From Biscogniauxia marginata (lineage: Eukaryota; Ascomycota; Sordariomycetes; Xylariales; Xylariaceae), in assembly GCA_022695795.1 (NCBI GenBank), contig MU404129.1, positions 62,001 through 126,000 on the forward strand: 64,000 nucleotides of DNA, read 5' to 3'. Position 1 is the first letter of the stretch. Each line of letters starts with the position of its first letter. Below are positions 47,888-59,859 of this stretch, piece by piece. Below the pieces are notes generated by a model. It was not told the DNA's origin, ran no database searches, and saw only the letters and a program-made list of their open reading frames with translations. The translations under genes and the position numbers were made by a program.

Positions 47888-49046
47888 GGCTCGAACGTAG
47901 TTGCGGACAAGAGACAAGCTACAGCAACGTCGCTAGTAGGTAGCTCATTCCCCTGTGTACAGGCGCCTTTATCGACTCACGATGCGTGAAGCCGAAGCTT
48001 ATGTAACAACATCCTAGGCCACTGTAAGAATTATTAACATGGGCGTCGTTGTTCGGCTGCCCACTGCTGAATAAAACGGGGTATAATATAAAATTCACGG
48101 CTGGATGGTATATAGAGCTAGCATGACGGGGGAGGGGGGTTCTTCACGAGCAACTAGCAAGTCTCTATATTAGGAAGCCCCTATGACATATCAAATTTTG
48201 GGATCTTAGGTGTGAATGAATCAGAAACTTAGGTATATATATAGGTACCTACTTACGCGTATATACCATTGAGTATAGATCATAACTATAATAACAGTAA
48301 CATGATATGTATCTGCTCCAGAGCTTTCTCACGCCACAGATTTTACCATGACAAGACGAGAGTCAACGTGGTTCAGGTCCAAATCTACATACATACTACC
48401 TAAAAAGGCTCACCTCAAGACTCTAAGTTGCGCTCCCGGACTGACTGACTGACAAACGGGCAACAACAGACTCCTGATAAAACCTACTTACTCTACCCCC
48501 AGCCCCCTATTCCCCGGGGCCCCGGCGAGATGCGGCGCCGCCGTCATAATTATTTCGGAACCGGCTCGTCTAGATGTCCCCTAATCATACGAGGAGAGAC
48601 TTACGGAAACAACCCGGTTTCCGGAGGAAAGGGGTTCGGAGCCCTGAGTATATATCTAAGAGACCGGAGACTCGTAGATAAGAAGAAAATATTCACTCGG
48701 CGGATCGGTATACACACACATACACACACATATATATATATATACCTACGTTTCCTTTGACCCCGGAGGCATTTTTGTCGTTTATATAGTCCATGTACCC
48801 TCCGTATCCCCCAAATTTCTTTCCCTTTCCCTTTCTTCTTCTTTCTTCTCCCCCCCCCCCCTTTAGAGAAACGAAAACACCTCACCTTCGTTATAAAAAA
48901 CTGCAATTTGCGATGAGACAGGTGAGGCACCTAGTCTTGAGTTAAGTAAAGTTTGCCTGTTTTGTGGCTGCAGCAAGTTTGGTTTGGTCTGGTCTATATT
49001 GAATAACTTCAATTTACCGTCTATACGTTACGTCCGTAGTGCAGAA

Positions 49047-49072
49047 TAGGTTAGGTTAGGTTAGGTTAGGTT
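49047..49072. repeat. TTAGG pentamer array
   Basis: Five tandem TAGGT/TTAGG units within an intergenic spacer. The fungal telomere unit is TTAGGG, so this is one base short of a telomeric repeat; there is no other sign of a chromosome end. Confidence 0.8.
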
Positions 49073-51861
49073 CGGTAGGTTACCTATTACAAATCTTTCG
49101 GCCGAGGTCGGAAAGAGGGAGCGGCAAGGTAGAGGTTTGTTGTCGGTTGTCGGAGATAACAAAAGGATCTGAAACGGAGAACACCGGCGACACACGCACA
49201 CACACACACATAATCACATGATACTAGCTGACTAAATAGTTGTTATATTATCACATCTGAGTTATGTAATCTCGAGGCTTTCAAATACCAAGGTTCTACT
49301 AAGCTCGTCTCTCACATGTGTACGAAATAGGTATGTTAGCTACCTAGTTCACTATAGGTACCTTCGATCGTACCTTTATATCTCTTCGTAATAATAAAAC
49401 TACAAGGTATCTATCTACCGGTAACATGGACCGATCGACCGACCGCCTTCAATACCAATGGGACATGGGGGAAATGGATTTTCATATTCCTCCTATATCT
49501 CACTCCCACCGATTTCCCCCCCTGGGCTTATCTTTTTTTCCTTTTTTTACTTGTTTTCTTCCATAAGAAAATATAAAATCCTATCGAGACAAACGACGTT
49601 TCATCCCCATCCTATCTACCTATCTTAGGTACCTGTCGTACACCTAGGGAATAGTTATTCCTTTCTGCTATATACACATGTTAAACACAATCAATTAGTC
49701 GTCCGTGCTCACCGGGGGGGGCCTAGGGCGGGATCGAGATCCGCCAGTTTCTTGTCCATGTCCGTGGGAATCTATTATATTATGCATATTTATTATAGGT
49801 AGGTATATAATATATTTTCTTTCCTTGGCCTGTCGAAAGAAGTCCCTCAATTTACGCGAGCAGAGATCGTCCGTGAGGGGTGTAGGATTAGGGTAAGGTA
49901 GGGTAAGGGGGGCGAAAAGGGAAAGAGAGGAGGACATGGGGTAGCGAGATCTCCCGTCCCGGGTATCGATATTACCTACCATGGGCGGTTCGACCCGAAT
50001 TTCGTGATGCTGTGGACGTAATACTTCGTTTTCTTTATTTATTGTATATTTTCATATCGCACATGGGGGCGAGCGCGGCTATAGATGTTTGGACTCATCA
50101 CGTAGGGGCGTGCAGCCCAGGCGTGAGCCGCTGAAATGACCAGTCAGTGTTCGAGTTATTGGTTTACTCGTAAACATTTGTACATATGGGCAGATGGTGA
50201 TTTCGGTTAGGAATTGACGTTTCCCATTGTTCCGCTCTTATGCCTATCAAATCTGTCTGGCCCCAGCCAACCTTGTCTCATCTACGCTATACCGCGCCGA
50301 ACTTTTTATTTTATTTTTTACTCTTGTCACGCAGCAGGGGAGGAGGTGACGGGAGGGCCTGAACGCAAGGCCCTTGTCCCTCTTTTTCTCATTACGAGTT
50401 TCTTTCTACTTCTGTCTGCTCAGCTAATTTCAAATCCCATTGACGTCAGCGGTCCTGATCCAGGAATGTCCCGCGCCTGAAACGATTTGGGACGGCTAGG
50501 CTGACTGCATGTGTAAGTAGGTTTGTATGTAGCAGCATGATGGACAACACAGGTCGTCAAGCGAGCCGGAGCCGAGTGGGAAAAGGGTCGACGCTACTGC
50601 GCCAGCGGCATGCGTGCAAGCGCTTGCAGGGGCGGCAGCGAACGCCTCCAAGACCAATCATTCTCTGTGAACCTAATAAACCCTTCACGACGAAGGATAT
50701 TCTTTGGGATGCCACGCGCGGAATGAGCGTCAAACGGACCATTGAGGGATTGCACAAGGTATAACACATAGGAATAGACTGTAGCCGCGCCTTTTCGCGA
50801 CTCGGCGAAGCCACTGGGGATTCTTTTCTTCTGGGTCGAAGGATCAGATCTTTAGATGGATCCCAAGAAGTTTCAGCCGCGTGGTCGTTGTTGGCCCGCT
50901 CTAATAACAAACACAGATCTCTCTTCTCATCGTTAGGAGGGTATGCACCTACCTAATAATCATGCGGCTGAGATGAGCCCATTTGAGCGTGCCCGGGACG
51001 CTGGATGCAAGAAGAGAGATGACATATGGGTCTGAGAGCGCCCAAAAATACTGATAATCAGATGAGCTGAGGAGGGATCTTGCCTTGATCCTTTTAACCT
51101 CGAGCTCTGCTAATGAAGATGCTGCAATACAAAGCCACAGTGCGTTTCATGAGGTTATCTCTTCGTCATATCATTACTCGATCTTTGCGTTATATAGGTC
51201 TTTGTGATGTTTATGAGGATCCTCCCAGAGTAACTTCGTACTACGAGAACTCTTTTTCTCACCGGAATCTCGGGTTTGGTAACCCCTAATAGATCCACAG
51301 GTGGCCGGCTGCAGGTACCGAACCTTGAGGTTTTCGGAAAGCGCGGAGCCTAACCCTAGTATGTAAAGTTACTGGAGAGCTAGAGAGAGCGGGAGATAAG
51401 TCGTGAATTATCCCGTACTAGTCTCGCAAGATTATCACCAAAAAAAAAAAAAAAGCGTCTGTTCACACTGGAGCTATAGGTCTCTTAAACCCCATTCTCA
51501 CCGCATGAAGCAAGAACTCATTCGTGATGCGACCGAACGCGCAGCATAAGTAGTGTGTGCCTTGCGTGCATCCCGGTGCTACGTCGAATGCTGTGGATTT
51601 TTTCTTCTTCCTTTTTGATTTTCTTCCGGGTTGCGATAGTTCCGCCCAGCCTCCGAGGTTGGGAACCCTTGGCCGTCTCAGGCGATAGGTTGGCGAGGGC
51701 CGGGTTGTGGCGAGTTTTGCATTAGTGGCACTGACAGCTCGTGAGGCGTGAGTTGTGGGAAGTGAGGGGGAAAAGGGCCGTCGAGATCTTCTATAGGTAT
51801 AATTGGTGATCATGCGACAGGCCAGGACACACACTTCTTGATAGACGGGGTGCCGATCTTA

Positions 51862-52140
51862 TTAAGGTGCCAATCCCTCCGGCCTAGCCCCCTCTTCCCT
51901 CGATATCCACTTGAATATGTCCACTTGAAGCGAGGTGGAGGCCGGCGGCTGGGGAGAGAAGTTGTCTCGGAAGATTAAGCTCTTTGCACTGACCTCCGGA
52001 CAGTCGAAGCGTTTTGAAAGCGGCTCTAGTTTACTCTTCGGTAATGCCTTCAAATCCGGGAAGAGACGTGCCAAGGTAGGGTGAACAGATCCTGTGGCTG
52101 CCCCAGTGGTGCCAGCGAGACGGGACTCGACACACGGACG
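51862..52140 (-). other. Isolated protein-like open frame, unassigned
   Basis: The frame ends at 51862 and is open upstream beyond 52140 without a clear ATG. Its composition (for example LARLFPDLKALPKSKLEPLSKRF, then SLIFRDNFSPQPP) looks more like coding sequence than its surroundings, but I know no match and could not find a start or splice partners. It may be an exon of a lost gene. Confidence 0.2.
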
Positions 52141-54109
52141 TGTTCTCTGTACCGTACACGAACCTAGCCGCCTTACCTAGGTAAATAGGTACCTAGCAAA
52201 TGCCGTGGCCAAGTATGAAGTTTTAATGTCAAGAATGCACGGGTCCCTTTCTTTGTCTTCTTGTCACCTATTCTTCCGTACCTCCTAATAGACAAGGACT
52301 ACAAGAAGACAATCTTGACTAAACCAACCATCTGCTTAGCTAATCCAGAGGTAGGATCTGCCACTACCACCTCGTCTTCAAATTCTGTTCGCGAAGGGGT
52401 CCTCGAAGCGGAGTCGAGCCGTGGCCAACGGTTGGATGTAACCTTGTTTTTAAGGTTGGGGAGGGGGGGCGTGTACTCTTACCGAACTATTCGGGTCTTG
52501 AAGATTGAGAAGACGTTTGCTAGTGTATCTGTATCTTTCTTTGCTCTTTGTCTTCTTATCCTGCTCTCTTCTTGGAATCCCGGCGGTAGGTGGGAGAGGG
52601 AAAAAGGAGAGATGCAAGCAGCGAGAGGAAGAACGGGAATCAACAAGACATACCTAGGTACATGCACTTTATTAATAGATGTAGATTTAGTTTAGGTACC
52701 TAACGTTGGGTATATGTAGGTATATGTAATTTAATTTCCATGTTACGCCACTCCCGAATAGGGTTGTTCTAGAGTTTCGAAGAAGAGCGTTGATGTTTGT
52801 CAGAACATACATGTAAGTCTAAGTTGAAGGTGTGTATTTTTCGGAGGTTGGCGAGACTTTGCAACAAGTCCAACCTCGAAACGGCCCATTGCCACATCAC
52901 CGTCACTTACCGCTTAACGCGGTATTACGGACTATTTGATGTACCTCTTACAGTGGACATTCCACATTTTGTTTCTTCTTTCTTCTCTAGTCAAATACAT
53001 AGGATGTAATTTTTATAAGAAGACTGAATTGTGCGAGTCAAGTCAAGTCTTGTTTAAGGAAAAATAAAACAAATGAAATAATTACCAAATACTAGGTAGG
53101 TAGGCCAGGCAAGGCTTACATCTATGGCAGTTGATATACCTATGTATCATACTGTACATTGACACCTGTTAGTGAGATATGCAGGCGCCCAAGTTGGGTA
53201 TACAGGTTGCTGAATCATGTTCAGGTCTCACGAGATTGATGTCAGGTCACTTGGATGCCAAGAAGTTCAAACCCACCAGAGCGATAAATTTTTTACCATG
53301 AGCTACGTAGCTCTCTGACTGGATCACAACCATATGCAGAATGATCTATGAGAGAGATGCGGCTGGGGATTGGTTACTGGAGAGGTCTGTCCTCTTGATT
53401 CTCTTTCTTTTCGGTGGCATTGAGGCATTCGACTTGCTGGATCTCCCGTGGAGCCCAGCAATGCGGGCAAGCATCTCTAAATACGATAACAGGCTTTTTT
53501 TCTTTCTAGGCACCTATTCTCAGGTACTAATATACTGATGCAGGTGTGTTATACACATCAAATTGGTATCAATGGAGCCTTTAAAGGGGGTTGCCGAGCA
53601 GTTGGCGTTTGCAGAAGAACATTAGAAAATCAGGAGATCGAACAACACAGCACAACACAACATAACACGACAAGACCAACGAATAAGGAGGCAAACAATT
53701 GATAGATGGCTGTTATTTTTGATTTGTTTCAAAATTTAATTTTTGAACATGTATCATTAGTTACAGAACAAAGATGTAGAGAATTGCCGTTTCTTCTCGC
53801 CACATACTTACCTCCTATGTAGGTAGTAGGCACAGAGTTTTAGGTCAGTTAATAGGTACATGTAGGTAGGTTAGGTAAGTAACGGCCTACGTCGGTAAAA
53901 CTAGATACCTAGGTACCTACCTACATGTACCTTGGCTTAGGCCTCACGCAGAGAGGTCAGCCACTGCAGAGGGTAGGTACCTATTCTCTAGCGCCATCTT
54001 TCGACCAAGCCCAGTGGCATCAGCGGCACTTAATGGCCAGACTTTTGGGGAGGCTACAGCGACACTGGACCCGAACTTGGAGACCCAACCAGCCGACGTG
54101 CAGCCCCTA

Positions 54110-54784
54110 GTAGAACACCCCCCTTCGCCTTTTTTTTCACACGGTCCACTCCTGGGCTTTTTCTTCCCACTCTTTCCTCCTTCCGATACACCAACCTACC
54201 ATCCACCCTATCCCATCCCATCTCATCATCCATCGTCCTCGCACGACCCGACACGCACCCTCACCCTACGAAGTTTGCCTCATCAACTTCCATCTCCTTT
54301 TTCCATCTACGTTGATGGAGAGTTTCTGTTTATCATAGACACCCTTGCGCTGGAGATTCGGGCCTCCACCCCATTCCTTTTTATCCATCTTCCTTCCTTC
54401 ATCGCATTGCACCCGAGACGGCTGGACGGGTAGTCTGAGGCATTTGGGCAGTTTCGTCAGACGAGTCACGATCATTGTCGAATGTCCCAATCTCGGGTTC
54501 AGATTTCTCGTCCAACCGTTTAGACCACCACGCACGACAGACACCCACAAGACCGAATCGACAAGAGCCAACTTAGTCTTCTTCGTCTTTCGAGCATAAG
54601 CCGCCGAGTCTATCCTGCCTCCTCGTTGATAGCCGCGCCGAATAGAAAAGAGAGACCAGGATTACGCATTGTGAAGGAGACCAGCTTCCGCATTTTGCTA
54701 CAACCCTTACAGGAGGGGAAGAAAAAAACACCCAACCCACCCTTCTCATATTTCTCTTTGCATTGCATTGACTCTGCGCATTAA
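54110..54784 (+). promoter_or_regulatory. Pyrimidine-rich leader/promoter region of the SamB gene
   Basis: The plus strand here is strongly C/T-rich, with stretches of TTCC and CATCC, ending about 200 bases before the SamB start codon. CT-rich blocks around transcription starts are usual for highly expressed fungal genes. No TATA element could be assigned with confidence. Confidence 0.4.
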
Positions 54785-54984
54785 TCCTCAAACGCGTTCG
54801 TCCCGATCAGTACCATAAAGGGGTTTCTGCGTCTCGTCAATCATATCTATATACTATAGCGAACTCCACTGCTGTCGCCCCATCGCAAGCTTTGGTGCCC
54901 TCGATCGCTACATAGTTAAGCCTCGTAATTCCCCGACGCCGCATCCGGACTCGCTCATCAGCACTCGCCTTGCCAATCATCAAA

Positions 54985-56862
54985 ATGAGGGAAGTCAACT
55001 TCAGCATCCCCAACGTCAACAAGGCCTCGGTGGGCATCACCACTGCCTTGTATGACCGCCGGGCCCTGGATTGCACCTCGACACTCCCCTTGATCAACTC
55101 TCTCAATCATCTCGCCTACCTCACCACCTCGTCGGCTCGCATCCGAGACATTCTGACCGTCGATGGAGGAATCGAGAGATTGGTCTGCATACTCAAACAG
55201 GGTCGGAGTAAAGATATGATGGACATGTGGAAATGGAATCTCGCCTTTCAGTGCGTCGTCAATATTGGGGTCCGCGGGACCGAGAATGTGAGGACTCGGG
55301 TAGTCGAAGCCGACATGGTTCCTGTGATCGCAACAATCCTCGACAATTACATCAAAGTCATCGAGAAGTGTCGCGAGAAGGCGGAGGAGGCCAAGCAGAA
55401 ACAGATCGCTGATCATCATCACCGTCACCGAAGTCACAGTCATCGAGACTCTTCAACCAAGTCGTCCACATTCACGAACCGACCGGCTCGTCTGGATATA
55501 GAGCAGAGGACTTTCCGCAGACAAGCACCACCGCCGTCTATTGATGTCTCTGCTGCTACTTTCACAAACCCTCCTACTGCGGCCGAGCAGAGCAATGCGG
55601 AGGCCGGTCCAGCCAGACTGCCCATCACCTCTCCCCCAGATCGGTCGACCTTCTCTAGCCACCGTCACCACCACCACCACCACCATCACCATCATCACAG
55701 GCATGAAGCCCGCCAGAACGTTCCGTCTCCTTCTAGACAAGGTGTCCAGCCCTTAGCCACCGCTGTCCCTACAATGGAGGCCATTGATGGTTTCATCCGT
55801 CCCGTCCGAGACATCGACCGACTGCCGTCTATGTTGCCCGTCTTCCACCCCGGCTTGGCTTCCCAACCTGCGTCGCCGACGACACCGCTGCCTCCGCCAC
55901 AGACTCGGTCGCCAACAGTACGGCCGGCTTCGGTTCTAGGCCCCAACGGACGGTCTCGGAGGCGTCCTTCTATTCGCCACCAGAACTCGACTACCGATAC
56001 AGATGACTTGAATACGGACAGTGTACAATCGGATGAATCTCAGGATGCGGAGATGTCTGGTGCTTCTGACGTACCGGATGCTGTCGGCTTTCAAGATATT
56101 GCCATGGACGAGGGAAATAGCACGTTAGCAGGTGCCTCTCTCGACTTGACAACACCTACTGTGTCTGAGATTCCCGATGCCGGGACTTTCAACATCACCC
56201 ACCGAGCTCCCATGGACGGGAGCATGCCCAACAATACTCCCACGCCGGGGCCCGCGATGGGTCTATCTCCTAACCGGCCCATTGTACCGACTCCTCAGCC
56301 TTCTCTACCAAACCATGCTAGCTTGCCCCGTTATCTATTGGATCGGCCGCTGCCTCCTAACCCGCAGATGCTGGCGGCAATGCCCAGAGAAGAGGATGTG
56401 CTGATGTCGCTTCAATTACTCGCATACGTTTCTAAGTACTGCAATCTTCGGTCGTACTTTCAGCAGAGCCACCTAGTTCCGCGTCTCAAGATCGGGAAAG
56501 AGCTGCAATTACTGGACGGCGATGATATCACGATGGAATCACTGGGCAAACAGGAATACGAAGAAGAATACCTCCTGCCAAATGACTTTAACATTTTCCC
56601 TCTAGTGGAGAAGTTTACAGTACGTTATCATAGTACGGATATGCAATACTGGGCTGGCGTTGTGATGCGGAACCTCTGCCGCAAAGATGATACACGAGGT
56701 GGCATTCGACAGTGCGCATATTACCAGTGTGGTAAATGGGAAGAATTCACGCGGCAATTTGCTAAGTGCCGCCGATGCCGCCGGACCAAGTACTGTAGCA
56801 AGGAGTGCCAGAAGAGCGCTTGGGCGTTCCATCGACATTGGTGCGTCGCGGCTTCACAATAG
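54985..56862 (+). CDS. samB: MYND-finger protein SamB/MUB1
   Basis: Aspergillus nidulans SamB affects nuclear positioning and septation; the yeast relative Mub1 is a partner of the Ubr2 ubiquitin ligase in turnover of Rpn4. I chose ATG 54985, where the conserved N-terminus MREVNFSIPNVNKAS begins; the open frame extends five codons upstream without an ATG. One exon, 625 residues. Residues 1-125 form an armadillo-like helical region (GIERLVCILKQG, AFQCVVNIGVRG). A long disordered linker contains an RHRSHSHRD patch and eleven consecutive histidines (residues 228-238). A second helical block lies at about 470-560. The MYND zinc finger is at 577-620, with ligand-type residues C577, C582, C595, C598, C604, C608, H616 and C620. 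The frame ends with TAG at 56860-56862. Confidence 0.95.
   Translation: MREVNFSIPNVNKASVGITTALYDRRALDCTSTLPLINSLNHLAYLTTSSARIRDILTVDGGIERLVCILKQGRSKDMMDMWKWNLAFQCVVNIGVRGTENVRTRVVEADMVPVIATILDNYIKVIEKCREKAEEAKQKQIADHHHRHRSHSHRDSSTKSSTFTNRPARLDIEQRTFRRQAPPPSIDVSAATFTNPPTAAEQSNAEAGPARLPITSPPDRSTFSSHRHHHHHHHHHHHRHEARQNVPSPSRQGVQPLATAVPTMEAIDGFIRPVRDIDRLPSMLPVFHPGLASQPASPTTPLPPPQTRSPTVRPASVLGPNGRSRRRPSIRHQNSTTDTDDLNTDSVQSDESQDAEMSGASDVPDAVGFQDIAMDEGNSTLAGASLDLTTPTVSEIPDAGTFNITHRAPMDGSMPNNTPTPGPAMGLSPNRPIVPTPQPSLPNHASLPRYLLDRPLPPNPQMLAAMPREEDVLMSLQLLAYVSKYCNLRSYFQQSHLVPRLKIGKELQLLDGDDITMESLGKQEYEEEYLLPNDFNIFPLVEKFTVRYHSTDMQYWAGVVMRNLCRKDDTRGGIRQCAYYQCGKWEEFTRQFAKCRRCRRTKYCSKECQKSAWAFHRHWCVAASQ
55666..55698 (+). 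repeat. Polyhistidine-coding CAC/CAT tract
   Basis: Eleven consecutive His codons inside the disordered linker of the SamB protein, mostly CAC with some CAT. A trinucleotide tract of this type is prone to length change without loss of frame. Confidence 0.95.
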
Positions 56863-59859
56863 TCTGCCGTACGCTATTTCTCATATCTCCGCTGCATCTC
56901 GTTCCCCCTGGCGTTACCAGCATAATGTCTACTTGATCATTCATCGAGTTCATTCATGACTTGAATTGCATGGCGAAGCAAGCATCACGAAATGGCGTCT
57001 GCGCTTTGATACCACTGGTTTTCCTCAGCATCACGGATCTCTTTTGTCATTCGCTATTCTGGGACGAAACGCCCATGAAAGTCAGTAAAAAGCCGTTGCT
57101 CTTCTTTCTTTCCTCTTTTTTTTTTCGCCCCAGGAAATACAGCCATGAGGCCAGCCCGAAGCACTAGCATCTGACGGTGCTGCTCCAGAGCTTTGGTCAT
57201 TCGCCTTCCCCCGTCATATTGACGATCTCGGATGGTTCTGATCGGTCTTAGCACTTGGCATCCCAGATCGTCGTTCACTAATCACACCATTGAGTGGACC
57301 TTTTTCCTGGATTGCTCTTCGTTTTTGTTTCTGTTTCTTTTAATCTTGGGAGTTACGAAGTTGGGTCACTCTAAAGGGCGGAGGTGCTTGCGGCTAGAAT
57401 CGTCGATTTCAGCTTAAAATCTCCATACCCAACTTTTACCTCCCGGCTTAGCATTAGTGAGACGTCAAGAATCACTTCTTGCCGAACTCAAGACTAAGGA
57501 GGAATGGGATGACAGGAGGAAATGGCATGCCCCCAATTTTTTTTCATTGCGTTCGGGATGGGAACGCCGTTAATCAACGATGATACTCTGGGCGATTGGA
57601 GTTTGCCGGCTGGCATGGGAAGACAGGGCAGGCATATAAGTTCGAGGGGGGTTTCATGGGTAGCTGATGCTGGAAACGCTGCATGCTACTGGGCTCTTTA
57701 CCCGACGATTTGTATCTCTACAGTATAAAAAAAGAAGAACCACAACCCCCAAGTCTTACTGCTAACCCTGCGTGTTGTCCATAAAGTGCCTCGTGATAAA
57801 GGTGTCCGTGCCCCTTGGAGATATTTAAATAGGGCTCGCTTTGACGTTGGCAGCAAAGTCTCATCGTAGCATTGGCCGTTAGAACTTCGGCAAGGTCGAA
57901 ATAAGCTTGAATAAATGACGCCATTTTTGGGAAGATCAGTCAGTCCCGAGCCAGAAAGAGGTGAAACGTTATGCGTAGTATCCCGGGAAGGTTATCTGGG
58001 GGCAGGGGGCGTGCTGCAACGACGTTTTGGAACTTTCAATACCAAGAGACGCACTGATCTGGAATGGAAGCTGCAAGCACATCAAATCCGGCTTAAGCCT
58101 TACGTGGGTTTATCTACACTATGACCTAATCTACCTAGTTACCTAGTTAGTCAGTTAGGTAGTCAAGCTAGTTTTACCTGTTTCCGATTTTGCAGCCAAA
58201 GAATAGCGGTGTGTGTGAGGTTTGTCGTTAGTTCGTGCTGTGTAGGTAGGTACTTTACATATAGCGCGGATTATTTTGATGCGTTAAGTAAAAGTATTGT
58301 ATACTGTGACGGATATAGGTGATAAATATATATGATGATGTAATTAGTAAGTAGTTACTAATTCAGCGGCCCTTTATAAAGCTCACTCTTTGGAAATTTG
58401 ATTGCCATATTTTATATATGTTTAACAGAGATCTTATTTCTTATTAGGTAAAATCAACATTGATGCGACTTGGGAAGACGAGGAAGAGACTTATACACAA
58501 AGGGGAGTCAAGCATAGTCTATAGGTTAAGTGATAAAGATTATTTGCTAAAGCTAGTGGCTCATTCTTATGTAGAGACACATATCTAAAGGTACATACAT
58601 CTAAAACTTACGTTGTAAGGACAACTAGTTAACCGGATGGCTGGAATCAGTATGCAGGTGGTCGCCCCAGTTGATCCAAACCCGACTACATAGTATTATA
58701 AAGATACGCCTCTTAGCTAGGGAGCTTATTCAAGGCATTCTAGGATGACGAGGCGGTCCGAGTTCCTTTCTAGTCGCAACTATTATACCAACTTAGCCTA
58801 GCTACATAAGTCGGTCAAGATTGCTTTCATCAAGCTTGACATGGGGGATAAAAGGCAATGTACTTAATCTGCTCAAGACTATGCGTGCTTCAACCCAAGG
58901 CCCTTCCGTCTTGAAGACAATATACTCAATAAAACAGCATTCTCCTCATCCACGTTGCCGTTTTAGGAAACCGTACGGCAACCTCGTGGCTCGCTATCGT
59001 TTTAGGCTAGCCTGTCTTACATTTAGGGCTTGGACGAATGGGAAGGTATATACATAACGTGGGAGCTGTCTTAGACAGTTCTCCCAGCCGGATATGATCG
59101 AACCGGCAATGGGCCTACATCCATGTCGTTTAAGTGGTCTTAGGTTGGAACTTCCAAAAGAAAAATTTACTTGTTGGCAAGGGCCGTGTTATATTATCTA
59201 CGACTAAGTGTCAGGCTGTGTGTGAATAATGATGGAATCGCAGAGATGAACACGGAAGGTTTATATGGACGGGCGATGGTAATATATGTCTTGTCCTCTT
59301 GTGATGGTACCATCGAGTTTCTTAGGACACGCTTCGGTGATGCAAGCCACCTTACGACCGCAGCTCTCTATCATGTGATAATAAGACAGAGCTCTCAAGC
59401 CCGAGACATTCATCACATGTAAAATTAAATTATATGAATAAGCTATGTAAGGTGAGAAGGAAGTGTCTTAGAAAGCTCAAGCTAGGCGCAACTTGAATAC
59501 GACGGTATTTTTAATATTTTCTGGGGGTTTACCATAAAAGAAAAAAAAAACATATTTATCATATTACATAATAGATTTATTACAGACCGCAAGTACCTGA
59601 ACGTGCAAACGGTATTTTGCGCAGATCGGTCGTGGTTGAGTCTCGGATTCCATGGTGAGGCTAAAGGTGGAGGAAGTCTTTCAACCCACCTAAGTTACGT
59701 CAATTACTAGGTAGACATTCAGCGGCGCCCCACCGCATTCTTCAACTTCAACTTCTACATTATTACATGTACCTACCAAACCCTCATCTTCATCAACCGC
59801 CGCCATTACATATACCAACCCATCTCTCAGCGAAGCCGCACAATCCAAATACATTCGTA
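56863..59859. other. 3 kb spacer between SamB and the EF-hand gene
   Basis: No coding signal was recognised. T-rich tracts lie at about 57116-57126 and 57538-57545 and an A-rich tract near 59539-59551. The last 150 bases, up to 59859, are C/A-rich and probably the 5' leader of the EF-hand gene. Several TACCTA-like half-palindromes are present at 58130-58160. Confidence 0.45.

Larger units (their letters stand above)
47595..54984. other. 7.4 kb spacer rich in microsatellites and CCTAGG palindromes
   Basis: No gene was recognised. It contains C19 at 47869-47887, CA/TA repeats at about 48711-48745, a C run near 48851-48862, a TTAGG array at 49047-49072, an A run near 51440-51454, and TACCTAGGTA/TAGGTACCTA palindromes at 48242, 52174, 52186, 52651, 52693, 53906, 53910 and 53974. 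The last 0.8 kb is the pyrimidine-rich leader region of the SamB gene. Confidence 0.55.
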
